A stretch of 57,733 bases of DNA, from positions 1-57,733 of the forward strand of contig NZ_PPRM01000028.1 in assembly GCF_002902665.1 (NCBI RefSeq), written 5' to 3'. The notes below the pieces were generated by a model, which saw only the letters and a list, made by a program, of their open reading frames with translations, was not told where the DNA came from and did no database searches. The stretch is from Macrococcoides caseolyticum. Lineage in GTDB: Bacteria > Bacillota > Bacilli > Staphylococcales > Staphylococcaceae. The stretch's first letter is position 1, and every line of letters begins with the position of its first letter. Positions 16,940 through 26,592 of this stretch are shown here, piece by piece. The position numbers and the translations under genes were made by a program.

Positions 16940-17833
16940 CTAGAATTTTTTCTGATATTTATTACGGATAAATATAGCGATTGAGTTCATTGCAATTAAA
17001 ATAATAAGTAACACGATAATCGCGGCTGATGATACAAACTGAAACTCTGCTTTTGGCAATTTCGCCCAAGTAAAGATTTGCATCGGTAATGCCTGGAAAC
17101 GGTCCATAATATTATCTGGTGTTTTCATAAAGATCGTCGGAATACCAATTACTACTAAAGGGGCCGTTTCTCCAATAGCACGCGATAATGCAAGAATTGT
17201 TCCAGTTAACATCCCAGGAATAGATGCTGGAAGTACGACGTTCGTTATCGTCTGCCATTTCGTCCCACCTAATCCTAAAGATGCTTCACGAATGGCGTTT
17301 GGCACTGCACGAATTGCTTCTTGCGACGACACGATAATAACCGGTAAGATCATAAGAGACATCGTCAATGCTGCAGCTAGAACAGATTTCCCTAATGAAA
17401 GTGCTTCTATTCCGCCGCCACGAACAAATAATGTTAATCCTAATAAACCAAATACTACAGATGGTACAGACGCCAGGTTTGCAATATTTACTTTAACAAA
17501 ACGTGTAAAAAAATTATCTTTAGCATACTCTTCCATATAAATAGCCGTCGCTACTCCCAGAGTAATTGCAATCGGTGCAATCGTCATCATAAGCCATAAT
17601 GTACCGATTAAAGCCCCTTTGATACCAGCTTTTGAAGGTGTAGTACTAGAAAAGTTCGTAAAGAATTCTGGTGTTAGATAACCTGCACCCTTTCTGATAA
17701 TGTCAAAAAGAAGCATTGCTAGAACGATTAATCCAATAATCGTACATAAGAAGAAAATAAACTTAACTATCGCATTTTTAGTAAGTCGTCCAGAGAGTTT
17801 TTTCGCGACTCTTTCCTGATTAATTAATTCCAT
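16940..17833 (-). CDS. pstA: phosphate ABC transporter permease PstA
   Basis: A 297-residue permease with six predicted membrane helices. The cytoplasmic coupling loop EAIRAVPNAIREASLGLGGTKWQT and ALSRAIGETAPLVVIG are diagnostic of PstA. It pairs with PstC to form the phosphate channel and lies one base after the pstC stop. Confidence 0.95.
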   Translation of the reverse strand: MELINQERVAKKLSGRLTKNAIVKFIFFLCTIIGLIVLAMLLFDIIRKGAGYLTPEFFTNFSSTTPSKAGIKGALIGTLWLMMTIAPIAITLGVATAIYMEEYAKDNFFTRFVKVNIANLASVPSVVFGLLGLTLFVRGGGIEALSLGKSVLAAALTMSLMILPVIIVSSQEAIRAVPNAIREASLGLGGTKWQTITNVVLPASIPGMLTGTILALSRAIGETAPLVVIGIPTIFMKTPDNIMDRFQALPMQIFTWAKLPKAEFQFVSSAAIIVLLIILIAMNSIAIFIRNKYQKKF

Positions 17834-17834
17834 T

Positions 17835-18764
17835 CTAATACTCCTCTCTGAATTTTTTGGTGATCCATTGTGAAATCATATTCATAATTAATGTAAATAC
17901 AAACAATGTAAATCCAACCGCATAGATACTATAGTAAATATCTGAACCAAATGTTGCATCACCAGTAGCAACTTGTACGATAAATGCTGTCATAGTCTGC
18001 AATGAATTTGTAAAATCTAACGAGAATTCTGGTGAACTCCCTGCTGCAAGTGATACGATCATCGTTTCACCAATTGCACGTGATACTGCAAGGACGATTG
18101 ATGCTAAAATACCAGATAAGGCAGCTGGGAAGACGACTTTAAGCGCTGTCTCTAATCGTGTTGAACCTAGTCCTAGTGCCCCTTCTCTAATCGCTTGTGG
18201 TACTGCACTCATGGCATCTTCAGAAAGACTTGCAATCATTGGCACGATCATTATGCCGATGACTAGACCAGGACTGATTGCATTAAATGAACCTAAGTCT
18301 GGCCAAACAGAACGAAGCATTGGTGTAACAAAAGTTAACGCAAAAAACCCGTATACAATGGTTGGAATCCCTGCGAGAATCTCTAAGATTGGTTTAATGA
18401 TTCTTCTTACTTTGTCACTTGCATATTCGCTTAAGTAAAGCGCCGCTCCCAGTCCAACCGGAACAGCAAAAATTGTCGCGATAAGTGTCACTTTCAATGT
18501 TCCTAAAATTAAAGAGATGATCCCGTATTTTGGATCCTGTCCGAAAGCATTCCATGTCTTCTCAAGGAAAAATTCACTGAATGATACTCTTGTAAAGAAA
18601 GTAATCGTCTCAGTTAATAATGTAATCAGAATCCCAATTGTAGTTAATATAGAAATAGATGCAATTACAGCAAGTATTATCGGGATAAACTTCTCGATAA
18701 TATTTTTAGAACCCTTACTTTGACGCTGCTGAATCAATTCCTGTACAGATACTTTATTTTCCAT
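17835..18764 (-). CDS. pstC: phosphate ABC transporter permease PstC
   Basis: A 309-residue permease with about six membrane helices. The coupling loop DAMSAVPQAIREGALGLGSTRLE and AVSRAIGETMIVSLAAG identify PstC. It follows pstS after a 69-base gap holding a hairpin (18788-18809), which may lower its expression relative to the binding protein. Confidence 0.95.
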   Translation of the reverse strand: MENKVSVQELIQQRQSKGSKNIIEKFIPIILAVIASISILTTIGILITLLTETITFFTRVSFSEFFLEKTWNAFGQDPKYGIISLILGTLKVTLIATIFAVPVGLGAALYLSEYASDKVRRIIKPILEILAGIPTIVYGFFALTFVTPMLRSVWPDLGSFNAISPGLVIGIMIVPMIASLSEDAMSAVPQAIREGALGLGSTRLETALKVVFPAALSGILASIVLAVSRAIGETMIVSLAAGSSPEFSLDFTNSLQTMTAFIVQVATGDATFGSDIYYSIYAVGFTLFVFTLIMNMISQWITKKFREEY

Positions 18765-18780
18765 AGCATTGACTCCTTCA

Positions 18781-18809
18781 TTTTAAAAGGGACGAAAAAT
18801 TTCGTCCCT
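18781..18809 (-). terminator. attenuator-like hairpin between pstS and pstC
   Basis: AGGGACGAAA (18788-18797) pairs with TTTCGTCCCT (18800-18809); on the minus strand it is followed by only UUUU. It resembles a weak terminator or mRNA-stabilising hairpin that would favour pstS over pstCAB. Confidence 0.65.
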
Positions 18810-18833
18810 GAAAAATTTCTTATATATTATTAA

Positions 18834-19796
18834 CTATTTAACTTCTTCTAATTTCTTTAGATCTTCTTCATAAACTTTATCTTCTAAAGGCACATAACCT
18901 GATTCTTTAGAAGCATCTTTAGCATTTTCTAGAGTAAATTTCATAAATGTATTAAATGCTTCATTACTCTTAAGTGAATCGTTTTTAGCATAGATGAATA
19001 ATGGGCGACTTAATGGATAAGAACCATCTTTAACTGTTTCTTCAGTCGCTTCAACACCTTCACCTTTACCTTCTTTTTGAATCTTAACTGCTTTTAAGTT
19101 GTCTTTATTTTCTTGGTAGAAGTTATATCCGAAGAATCCGATACCCGCTTTGTTATCTTGTACTGATTTTACGATTACGTTTGTATCAGCGTTTTTCTCA
19201 GCTGTAATTTCACCTTTATCTAACACTTCTTCACTAAAGAAGTCATACGTACCGTGTGATTGGTCAGGAGAGAATGCTTTGATTTCTTCTGCAGGGAAGT
19301 CAGCACGTACATCTTTCCATGTTTTTGCTTCGCCAGAGTAGATTTTCTTTAATTCATCAAATGTTAAGTAGTCAACAAAATCATTATCTTTATTAACAGC
19401 AACGGTTAAGCCGTCACTTGCAATTTTGAATTCAGTATATTCGATTTTTTTATCTTCTAGTGCTTTTTTCTCTTCATCTTTAATATCACGTGAAGCATTT
19501 GAAAAATCAGTTTCTCCAGCGATAAACTTCTCGAAACCACCGCCTGTACCTGAAGTACCGATTGAAACAGTAACATCTGGATATTCAGTTGCAAATTGTT
19601 CATTAATCTTTTCAACTACAGGTGCTACTGTCGTAGAACCATCCCCATTTACTTCACCTTTGATATCTTTAGCTGCTGTATCTGTGCCTTTATCTTCACT
19701 CTTTGTGTCAGATTTATCAGCTGCTCCATCACATGCCCCTAATAATAATGCAGTACCTAAAACAGTTGTTGATCCTACTAATTGCCACTTTTTCAT
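18834..19796 (-). CDS. pstS: phosphate-binding lipoprotein PstS
   Basis: A 320-residue extracellular phosphate receptor. The signal peptide ends in the lipobox LLGAC, and a low-complexity Asp/Lys/Thr linker (about 25-45) precedes the binding domain. GDGSTTVAPV, SIGTSGTGGGFEKF and DFSNASRDI are phosphate-site motifs. First gene of the operon, with GGAGG upstream of the ATG and a PhoP box in its promoter region. Confidence 0.95.
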   Translation of the reverse strand: MKKWQLVGSTTVLGTALLLGACDGAADKSDTKSEDKGTDTAAKDIKGEVNGDGSTTVAPVVEKINEQFATEYPDVTVSIGTSGTGGGFEKFIAGETDFSNASRDIKDEEKKALEDKKIEYTEFKIASDGLTVAVNKDNDFVDYLTFDELKKIYSGEAKTWKDVRADFPAEEIKAFSPDQSHGTYDFFSEEVLDKGEITAEKNADTNVIVKSVQDNKAGIGFFGYNFYQENKDNLKAVKIQKEGKGEGVEATEETVKDGSYPLSRPLFIYAKNDSLKSNEAFNTFMKFTLENAKDASKESGYVPLEDKVYEEDLKKLEEVK

Positions 19797-19882
19797 TGTA
19801 AAGAATCCTCCTAATATAAAGACGAATAAATTTTTTGATTTGTTATTACATTTCTAACTATATAGCTTTATTATTAATTTAG

Positions 19883-19910
19883 AATGAATGTATTGTAAAT
19901 TTTATGTAAA
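19883..19910 (-). promoter_or_regulatory. PhoP box upstream of pstS
   Basis: Read on the minus strand, TTTACA, TTTACA and TTCATT occur with exact 11-base periodicity (starts 19910, 19899, 19888). This matches the known PhoP recognition pattern of TT(A/C/T)ACA repeats with about five-base spacers. It lies about 90-115 bases before the pstS ATG. Phosphate-starvation induction by PhoPR is inferred. Confidence 0.75.
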
Positions 19911-19920
19911 GAACGTACAA

Positions 19921-19957
19921 ATAAAAGAAGCAGCCGACTATTTATCGGCTGCTTCTT
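19921..19957 (-). terminator. terminator overlapping the end of the PBP gene
   Basis: AAGAAGCAGCCGA (19926-19938) and TCGGCTGCTTCTT (19945-19957) pair perfectly; the minus-strand transcript continues with U-rich sequence. The 5' arm is made of the last codons of the PBP gene, whose stop lies in the loop. Confidence 0.85.
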
Positions 19958-21992
19958 TATCTTTAAAATATTCATTGATAATTTCTTTTCCTAGATCTCC
20001 ACCTGGTAACCACGGAGGTGGTACTGGCTGATTCGTATAGATGATAGAAAAACTCATTTCAGGTTTTTTCACTGGTGCATACCCTATATATGTTGAATTT
20101 ACTCTAGCTTCACCATCTTGAGTTACTTCAGCTGTACCTGTTTTACCTGCAGCTTTAACAGCAGTATTACTAAAACTAGCATATCCTGTTCCTTCTGCTT
20201 GATTAAAAACCATTTCGAAACCAGACTTTACTTGTTCAATTTCTTTATCTGTATTATTAATCTTATTTAATACTTTTCCATTAAAGTGACTTTTAATAGG
20301 ACCTATTTTACCTGTTTTAGACGCGCCTCTAATTTCTTTGACGATATGCGGCTGAATACGGTATCCATCATTAGCAATCGTAGAAACATATTGAGAAAGC
20401 TGTAATGGTGTATATGTATCATACTGTCCGATTGCTAAATCCAGAAAATTCCCTGGATTATTTTTTAGAATACCAGTTTGGCCTGTCACTTCATTCGGCA
20501 GATCAATCCCTGTCTTTACACCTAAGCCAAATTGATTCATACCTTTTCTTAATTTCTGCCCTGCCTCAATAATATCGTCTGGTAAGCTCATGCCAGATGA
20601 ATAATCGAGTCCAGCAAGTTTGAGCGCTGTCTTAAACATATAGACGTTTGATGAGTGCATCAATGCCTGCTTATCATTGATAGCAAGACTACCACTTTGG
20701 TTAAAATAAGAACGTTTCTGTATCCCACCTTTAAATACTAACGGCTGATCGATCATCGTCTCTCCGACACTAATTGCACCATTACTATAACCTGTCAGTA
20801 ACGTAGCACCTTTAACCGAAGACCCCACTGCATATTGTGATGTGAATGTGCCATAATGATAATCCGTTATCTTGCCTGACTTATCAATCTGACGGCCTGC
20901 TAACGCCAATATATCTCCATTATGAGGATCTTGTACAACGACTAGTACTTTATCCATATCTCTAGCACCCATACTTCTCAGTTTTCGAATATTGTTATCG
21001 ACTAACTTTTCTACTTTGAGCTGCAGTTCTATATCGATGGACAGAATGAGGTCGTCACCTCTGGATCCTTCTGAGAGGACTTCTGAATCTATAATCTTAC
21101 CTGATTTATTCGTAATATACCTCATTTTTTTCTTTTTACCGCGTAGGACATTTTCATATTGATATTCTAGATAACTTTGCCCAACTCGGTCATTTCTAGA
21201 ATATCCTTTCGCTAGATAATAATCTGTAAGTTCCTTAGGTAATCCTTCTTCTTTAGAGGATACACGACCAAACATAGTACGCAGCGTATCGCCATATAAA
21301 TACTTTCTATCCCAGTCCATAGAAGTATTGACACCCGGTAACTCCCCTAGATTCTGAGATACCAATGCATATTCTTTTTCTGTAACATCTTCATTTTTTA
21401 TTATTTGTGGGCTTAATTGGCTACCACTAGACATTTCTCTATAAATTGCTGCAACTTGCAGTTCTTTTTTCGATAGTTTATTGATTTGCTGTGCCGTTAA
21501 TTTATTATAGAGCGCTGTGTTATAAGCCTCTTCTGTAATTTCTCCGTTTTTAAGTAATGTATTCTCTTTTTTCATCAATTGATCCACAGCTTCTTTATGG
21601 GTCAATATATAGAAATCCTGCTTATCTCGTTGTGTGAGTGCATCTGTCGGCATATCAATGATCTTTTGCAGCTTCTTTGCAATGATTAATATTTCTTTAC
21701 TCGTCGTCATACGATCTCTTGTATAAGTGATTGATTTTTTTGATGTATTATCGACCAGCAGTTTACCATTTCTATCATAAATTCTTCCACGCGGTACCGA
21801 TTCATTGACTTCTATATTTTCATTATTATCTACCGCCTGTCGATACGCTTCACCTTTTACAATCTGTAAATAACCTAATCTCAATACAAGAATTATTAGC
21901 AAGGAAACAATTGCCATAAAAATGACGCCGATTCTTCGATTAGTCATTCGTTTTTGCTTTAGTTCATTGGATTCCTGTTTAACACGTTTCAA
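19938..21992 (-). CDS. class B penicillin-binding protein (PBP2/PBP3 type)
   Basis: A 684-residue peptidoglycan transpeptidase. After a basic tail, one membrane anchor (about residues 24-45) is followed by the dimerisation domain (VPRGRIYDRNGKLLVDN) and the transpeptidase domain with SxxK (GSSVKGATL), SxN (SSNVY) and KTG (KTGTAEV). The neighbour sodA matches both S. aureus pbp3 and Bacillus pbpA. It probably starts with TTG after GGGGGA. Its last codons form a terminator arm. It likely crosslinks wall peptides during elongation or division; which of the two cannot be told from sequence. Confidence 0.9.
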   Translation of the reverse strand: MKRVKQESNELKQKRMTNRRIGVIFMAIVSLLIILVLRLGYLQIVKGEAYRQAVDNNENIEVNESVPRGRIYDRNGKLLVDNTSKKSITYTRDRMTTSKEILIIAKKLQKIIDMPTDALTQRDKQDFYILTHKEAVDQLMKKENTLLKNGEITEEAYNTALYNKLTAQQINKLSKKELQVAAIYREMSSGSQLSPQIIKNEDVTEKEYALVSQNLGELPGVNTSMDWDRKYLYGDTLRTMFGRVSSKEEGLPKELTDYYLAKGYSRNDRVGQSYLEYQYENVLRGKKKKMRYITNKSGKIIDSEVLSEGSRGDDLILSIDIELQLKVEKLVDNNIRKLRSMGARDMDKVLVVVQDPHNGDILALAGRQIDKSGKITDYHYGTFTSQYAVGSSVKGATLLTGYSNGAISVGETMIDQPLVFKGGIQKRSYFNQSGSLAINDKQALMHSSNVYMFKTALKLAGLDYSSGMSLPDDIIEAGQKLRKGMNQFGLGVKTGIDLPNEVTGQTGILKNNPGNFLDLAIGQYDTYTPLQLSQYVSTIANDGYRIQPHIVKEIRGASKTGKIGPIKSHFNGKVLNKINNTDKEIEQVKSGFEMVFNQAEGTGYASFSNTAVKAAGKTGTAEVTQDGEARVNSTYIGYAPVKKPEMSFSIIYTNQPVPPPWLPGGDLGKEIINEYFKDKEAADK

Positions 21993-22062
21993 AAAAAATC
22001 CCCCATTGATACATTATCCTTCTATAATATATGAAATGCTGTCAGTTTTCTATAATAATCAT

Positions 22063-22093
22063 AAAAAAACACCGTTCATAAGAACGGTGTTTT
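22063..22093 (-). terminator. terminator of sodA
   Basis: AAAACACCGTTC (22066-22077) and GAACGGTGTTTT (22082-22093) form a 12-bp stem with an ATAA loop and a U-run on the minus strand. Confidence 0.9.
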
Positions 22094-22100
22094 GAAAACA

Positions 22101-22700
22101 TTACTTAGCTGATAAGTATAATTCGTTTACTTTATCCCAGTTAACAACATTCCAGAATGCTGCGATATAATCCGGACGTTTGTTTTGATAGTTTAAATAG
22201 TAAGCATGTTCCCAAACATCTAATCCTAAGATTGGTGTTTTGCCTTCCATTAATGGATTTTCCTGGTTTGGCGTTGAAGTTACTTCAAGCTCTCCGTTAT
22301 TAACAACTAACCATGCCCAGCCTGAACCGAAGCGCCCAGCTGCAGCATCAGCAAATTCTTGTTTAAATGCATCTAAAGAACCAAATTTTGATTCAATCGC
22401 ATCAACAACTTCACCTTTCGCTTCTTTACCTGGAGCAAGCAATGTCCAGAACAATGAGTGGTTATAATGACCGCCACCATTATTAACTACAGCAGTTTTC
22501 TTGTCTGCAGGAACTTCATCAATTCTCTTCATCAGATCTTCGATAGATACATTCTCAAACTCCGTACCAGCCACTGCATCATTTAATTTCGTTACATAAG
22601 TGTTATGATGTTTTGTATGGTGAATCTCCATCGTTTCTTTGTCGATGTGTGGTTCTAATGCATCATATGCGTACTCTAATTTTGGTAGTTCAAATGCCAT
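22101..22700 (-). CDS. sodA: superoxide dismutase (Mn/Fe family)
   Basis: A 199-residue cytosolic superoxide dismutase. Metal ligands are H27 (EIHHTKHH), H81 (YNHSLFW), D161 and H165 (DVWEHAYY). The second-sphere residues before D161 are Gly159-Leu160, the pair found in the manganese-specific staphylococcal SodA rather than the cambialistic SodM. It is a single-gene unit with its own promoter and terminator. AGGAGGATG lies just upstream of the start. Confidence 0.95.
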   Translation of the reverse strand: MAFELPKLEYAYDALEPHIDKETMEIHHTKHHNTYVTKLNDAVAGTEFENVSIEDLMKRIDEVPADKKTAVVNNGGGHYNHSLFWTLLAPGKEAKGEVVDAIESKFGSLDAFKQEFADAAAGRFGSGWAWLVVNNGELEVTSTPNQENPLMEGKTPILGLDVWEHAYYLNYQNKRPDYIAAFWNVVNWDKVNELYLSAK

Positions 22701-22744
22701 AATAAATCATCCTCCTGTGTTTTACGAAAAGTATTTACAATTAA

Positions 22745-22773
22745 ATATTATCAATTTTATCGGATGTTCTCAA
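22745..22773 (-). promoter_or_regulatory. sigma-A promoter of sodA
   Basis: Minus-strand TTGAGA (22773-22768) and TAATAT (22750-22745) with 17 bases between them, about 45 bases before the start codon. Confidence 0.65.
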
Positions 22774-22832
22774 ATAGTTTGCTTATTTTAAGACGATTTC
22801 TGATAAAATAATAGAAGTCAGGAGGTAATTCA

Positions 22833-23564
22833 TTGTATATTCAACATCTAATGCGTTTATTCCAGCCAAAACGATACCCTTTATATCGAATCGTCAAAAT
22901 GAGATATATCTTATTACATATATTGCTACTTTCAATAGCTATGGCTTCGCCAGCAATGATTAATTATTTTAAAACATTTCAAGCTATTAATCAGGTTAGT
23001 CATGAGGAACTTTCGGCTATTCCAGATTTTAAAGTTGTAGATGACTCGCTTATCCTTTCACAGGAAAAGCAGATTGAACTGAGTACTCTCACTTTATTAT
23101 TCACTGAAAAAAATGTAGAGCCTTTGTCAAATTTTATCATTTTAGATAAGGATGAGATTTTAATCAGTAAAAGCTCACGTATCAAATATTCAAATATCAA
23201 CATGTTCCAGGATAAGGAGACATTGATTCAGTTTCTTAAAACATTTACAGACTCGATTTATTTTTATTTCCTCATCCTGTCAATACTGATAATCAGTTCT
23301 CAATATGTTATTACTATTTTGAAGATTATCATCATAAGTATAGTCAGCCATATCGTATCAAATATTTTAAACAAGAAATCACGCTATATGAACTGGTTGA
23401 AAATCAATACATTCTTGCTTACACTGCCTACTTTAATATTATTGTCGGCCATTATCCTGAAATCTGTCGTCTTAACAATAGCTTCATGGATTGTTTTGAT
23501 AATACTTAACTTAATAACCATCAAGAATCTACCGAAAAACAAGCATAAAGCTAAACAAATTTGA
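22833..23564 (+). CDS. DUF1189 family membrane protein
   Basis: A 243-residue membrane protein. One helix near residues 26-46, an extracytoplasmic region of about 85 residues, then helices near 145-180, 188-210 and 212-232, with a basic C-terminus. The start (LMRLFQPKRYPLYRI) and topology are those of DUF1189 (Bacillus YqgB, also near sodA). The start codon is TTG, six bases after a perfect AGGAGGT site. Function is unknown. Confidence 0.8.
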   Translation: MYIQHLMRLFQPKRYPLYRIVKMRYILLHILLLSIAMASPAMINYFKTFQAINQVSHEELSAIPDFKVVDDSLILSQEKQIELSTLTLLFTEKNVEPLSNFIILDKDEILISKSSRIKYSNINMFQDKETLIQFLKTFTDSIYFYFLILSILIISSQYVITILKIIIISIVSHIVSNILNKKSRYMNWLKINTFLLTLPTLILLSAIILKSVVLTIASWIVLIILNLITIKNLPKNKHKAKQI

Positions 23565-23640
23565 TTTCCAACTATATAATAGAAGTGTTATTCTAGTAAG
23601 GATAGTAATTAATAAGTTTAAATTATGAAGGAGAATTATA

Positions 23641-24756
23641 ATGCCTGAAATTACACATAGAAAAAATACACGCCCGGTTAAAGTCGGCGATCTTACTATT
23701 GGGGGTTCAAACGAACTTGTAATCCAAAGTATGACAACAACGAAGACACATGATGTTGAAGCTACAGTTGCAGAGATCAAACGTCTTGAAGAAGCGGGAT
23801 GCCAGATTGTCCGTGTAGCCTGTCCTAAAGAAGAAGATGCACTTGCAATCGCAGAGATTAAAAAACAAATTAATATTCCATTAGTCGTCGATATTCATTT
23901 CGACTATAAACTTGCATTACTCGCAATTGAAGGTGGTGCGGATAAAATCCGTATTAATCCGGGAAATATCGGTCGTCGTGAAAAAGTTGAAGAAGTTGTA
24001 AAAGCTTGTAAAGCGAAGGGCATTCCGATTCGTATCGGAGTAAACGCAGGTTCACTTGAGAAACATATATTAAAAAAATATGGTTATCCTACAGCAGATG
24101 GTATGGTGGAAAGTGCATTGCATCATATTAAAATATTAGAAGACCTGGATTTCCATGATATTATCGTTTCGATGAAAGCAAGTGATGTTAACTTAGCGAT
24201 TGAGGCCTATACAAAAGCTGCGCAAGCATTTGATTATCCACTACATTTAGGTATCACAGAGAGCGGGACATTATTTGCCGGGACAGTAAAATCAGCCGCA
24301 GGTCTCGGTGCAATTATGAGTTTAGGTATTGGTAACACGTTGCGTATTTCATTATCAGCAGATCCCGTAGAAGAAGTTAAAGTAGCGAGAGAACTATTGA
24401 AATCTTTCGGTCTGGCAAGTAACGCAGCAACGCTTATTTCATGTCCGACTTGTGGTCGAATTGAAATCGACTTAATTTCAATTGCCAACGAAGTTGAAGA
24501 ATATATTTCAACGATCAAAGCACCACTCAAAGTCGCAGTTTTAGGATGTGCTGTAAATGGTCCTGGTGAAGCACGTGAAGCAGATATCGGTATTGCTGGT
24601 GCGCGTGGTGAAGGTCTGTTATTTATGAAAGGTAAAACGGTAAGAAAAGTGCCCGAAGAAACAATGGTTGAAGAATTGAAGATGGAAATCGATAAACTTG
24701 CTGAAGAATACTTTAAAAAACAGGAAGCAGAAAAATTAGCAAATGCAGAAAAATAA
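23641..24756 (+). CDS. ispG: 4-hydroxy-3-methylbut-2-enyl diphosphate synthase (flavodoxin)
   Basis: A 371-residue IspG/GcpE, the iron-sulfur enzyme that makes HMBPP in the MEP isoprenoid pathway. The N-terminal TIM barrel ([28 protein letters not shown]-like [12 protein letters not shown]) is followed by the cluster cysteines SCPTCGR and [11 protein letters not shown]. Staphylococcus aureus relies on the mevalonate route for IPP, but this window also encodes ispH, so the last two MEP enzymes are both present. Last 14 bases overlap the next gene. Confidence 0.95.
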   Translation: MPEITHRKNTRPVKVGDLTIGGSNELVIQSMTTTKTHDVEATVAEIKRLEEAGCQIVRVACPKEEDALAIAEIKKQINIPLVVDIHFDYKLALLAIEGGADKIRINPGNIGRREKVEEVVKACKAKGIPIRIGVNAGSLEKHILKKYGYPTADGMVESALHHIKILEDLDFHDIIVSMKASDVNLAIEAYTKAAQAFDYPLHLGITESGTLFAGTVKSAAGLGAIMSLGIGNTLRISLSADPVEEVKVARELLKSFGLASNAATLISCPTCGRIEIDLISIANEVEEYISTIKAPLKVAVLGCAVNGPGEAREADIGIAGARGEGLLFMKGKTVRKVPEETMVEELKMEIDKLAEEYFKKQEAEKLANAEK

Positions 24757-25321
24757 AATAAGATTCGGTATTGATATCGATGGTACTGTTACTTGTCCGA
24801 CAGCACTTGTGCCATACCTTCAGAAATCCTTTAATCCAGACTTTAAGTACGAAGATATTACTGCATACGAACTAACAACTGTATTAGGTATTAGCAGTGA
24901 TGAAGTTGCACAGTGGTTTGAAGAAAATGAACGTGCTTTATATAAAGATTCGCCTGTGCATAAAGATGCGGACTTAATATTAAGACAATGGTCAGAAGAA
25001 TTTGAGCTGTTCTTCATCAGTGCAAGACACACCTTACTTACTGATATTACTTATGACTGGTTCGATAGACATAATATCCCCTATCACCATATCGAACTTA
25101 CAGGATCGCATAATAAAGTTGAGACGGCGCGCAATCTAAAAGTTGATGCTTTCTTTGAAGATAAACTTGATAATGCGCTTGATATTCAACAGGCGCTTGA
25201 TATTCCGGTCTACCTGTTCGATACACCATACAATCAGGCAGAGTTACCTGAAGATGTGTTTCGTGTGCACTCCTGGATTGAAACGAATCGACTTATTCAA
25301 CAACATTTTAATACAAAATAA
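24743..25321 (+). CDS. HAD-family 5'-nucleotidase-like phosphatase (YqfW type)
   Basis: A 192-residue HAD-superfamily phosphatase. Motif I is [10 protein letters not shown] (Asp nucleophile and acid), motif [10 protein letters not shown], motif III lysine near NKVETA and motif [12 protein letters not shown]. The family is annotated as putative 5'(3')-deoxyribonucleotidase (NT5C); the substrate is unknown. It overlaps ispG by 14 bases and is followed by a terminator shared with zur, an arrangement like Bacillus yqfW-zur. Confidence 0.85.
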   Translation: MQKNKIRFGIDIDGTVTCPTALVPYLQKSFNPDFKYEDITAYELTTVLGISSDEVAQWFEENERALYKDSPVHKDADLILRQWSEEFELFFISARHTLLTDITYDWFDRHNIPYHHIELTGSHNKVETARNLKVDAFFEDKLDNALDIQQALDIPVYLFDTPYNQAELPEDVFRVHSWIETNRLIQQHFNTK

Positions 25322-25345
25322 AAAAGATGCTTCGGCATCTTTTTT
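25320..25345. terminator. bidirectional terminator
   Basis: AAAAAAGATGC (25320-25330), TTCG loop, GCATCTTTTTT (25335-25345). It overlaps the stop codons of the HAD gene and of zur and can serve both directions. Confidence 0.9.
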
Positions 25346-25751
25346 ATTTGCATTTTTCACATAATCCATAGAGTTCAATTTTATGACTTTCTATTTCAAC
25401 ATCTGGAAGTTCATCCTTAAATATTTCAATTGGACAATGTTCCACAACACGCGTATCTCCACATTGTCTGCAGATAAAGTGATGGTGATGATGATGACTA
25501 CAGGCAAGTCTGAACTTTTTCTCTCCTTCTAACTCAGTTGTTTCTATAATCCCTAATGATTCAAATAGATGTAGGTTGCGATAAATCGTGTCAAATGAAA
25601 TACCAGGATATTTATCGTTCAGAGCTTGCTGCATCTGTTTAGCGTTTAAATATTTACTATTATCATGCAGAAGAGTAATCATATCTTTTCTTTTGTCAGT
25701 ATACTTGTGACCATTATTCTTCAATATTTGTATTGCATCATTAATTTCCAT
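25344..25751 (-). CDS. zur: zinc uptake regulator Zur (Fur family)
   Basis: A 135-residue Fur-family repressor. The winged helix (about 1-80, with [20 protein letters not shown]) is followed by the metal-binding dimer domain, with paired cysteines CRQC and CEKC for structural zinc. Residues 86-91 are six consecutive histidines before FICRQCG. Zur rather than Fur is inferred from the operon with the zinc transporter genes znuC-znuB, the same as mreA-mreB-zur of S. aureus. It overlaps znuB by 11 bases. Confidence 0.9.
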   Translation of the reverse strand: MEINDAIQILKNNGHKYTDKRKDMITLLHDNSKYLNAKQMQQALNDKYPGISFDTIYRNLHLFESLGIIETTELEGEKKFRLACSHHHHHHFICRQCGDTRVVEHCPIEIFKDELPDVEIESHKIELYGLCEKCK

Positions 25752-26592
25752 TTAAACTACCTGCTTTTTCTTTATTTTTCTTGATTATAATCGATAATAT
25801 CAAAATCGCTACAAGTAACATGACAATAACACCGCCTGGCGTTATATCAAGATAGAATGCTGTTACTAAACCAGCAATAACAGCAAATTCACCGATGACG
25901 ACACTCCATACCATCAGTTCTTTATAACTTCTTGTCAGTCGCATGGCACTAGCGACAGGTAACGTAATTAAACTAGATACTAGCAGTATTCCCACGACAC
26001 GCATAGATGCAGAGATAACAAGCGCGACCATAAGCATAAACAAAATATGTACATACCTTGGCACGCCAATAATCGAAGCATATTCTTCATCAAATGAAAG
26101 GATGAATAATTCTTTGTACAGCAGTCCAATAAACAACACTACGACTATAAAAATAGAAAAGATGACTACAACATCATTGAACGTTACAGCACTGATACTT
26201 CCAAATAAATAGCCGAATAAATCCTGATTGAAACCATCTGCAAAAGAAATAAATATAACACTCAATCCGATACCAAGACTCATAATTATCGGAATTGCAA
26301 GCTCCTGATAATGTTTATAGACACTTCGTAATCTTTCGATCATAAGTGAACCTGCAATTGAAAATAATATCCCCGTCCATACAGGATTAATCGTAAATGC
26401 CAATACTTTAGTCAATAACATACCAAATGCGATACCACCAAGTGTAACATGACTGAGTGCATCCGCTATTAATGAAAGTCTTCTGACAACGATAAAAGTT
26501 CCTATTAATGGTGCAAGTAATCCAATCAGGATTCCAGATATAAATGAATAACGAATAAAGTCAAATTCTATTAGCGCATCAATCAGACTCAT
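25741..26592 (-). CDS. znuB: zinc ABC transporter permease
   Basis: A 283-residue ABC-3 family permease with seven to eight membrane helices. AISxxxLGG-like [13 protein letters not shown] and [21 protein letters not shown] are the family signatures. The ATG at 26592 overlaps the znuC stop (ATGA); the earlier in-frame ATG is inside znuC. With ZnuC it forms the importer; the solute-binding protein is not in this window. Confidence 0.9.
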   Translation of the reverse strand: MSLIDALIEFDFIRYSFISGILIGLLAPLIGTFIVVRRLSLIADALSHVTLGGIAFGMLLTKVLAFTINPVWTGILFSIAGSLMIERLRSVYKHYQELAIPIIMSLGIGLSVIFISFADGFNQDLFGYLFGSISAVTFNDVVVIFSIFIVVVLFIGLLYKELFILSFDEEYASIIGVPRYVHILFMLMVALVISASMRVVGILLVSSLITLPVASAMRLTRSYKELMVWSVVIGEFAVIAGLVTAFYLDITPGGVIVMLLVAILILSIIIKKNKEKAGSLNGN

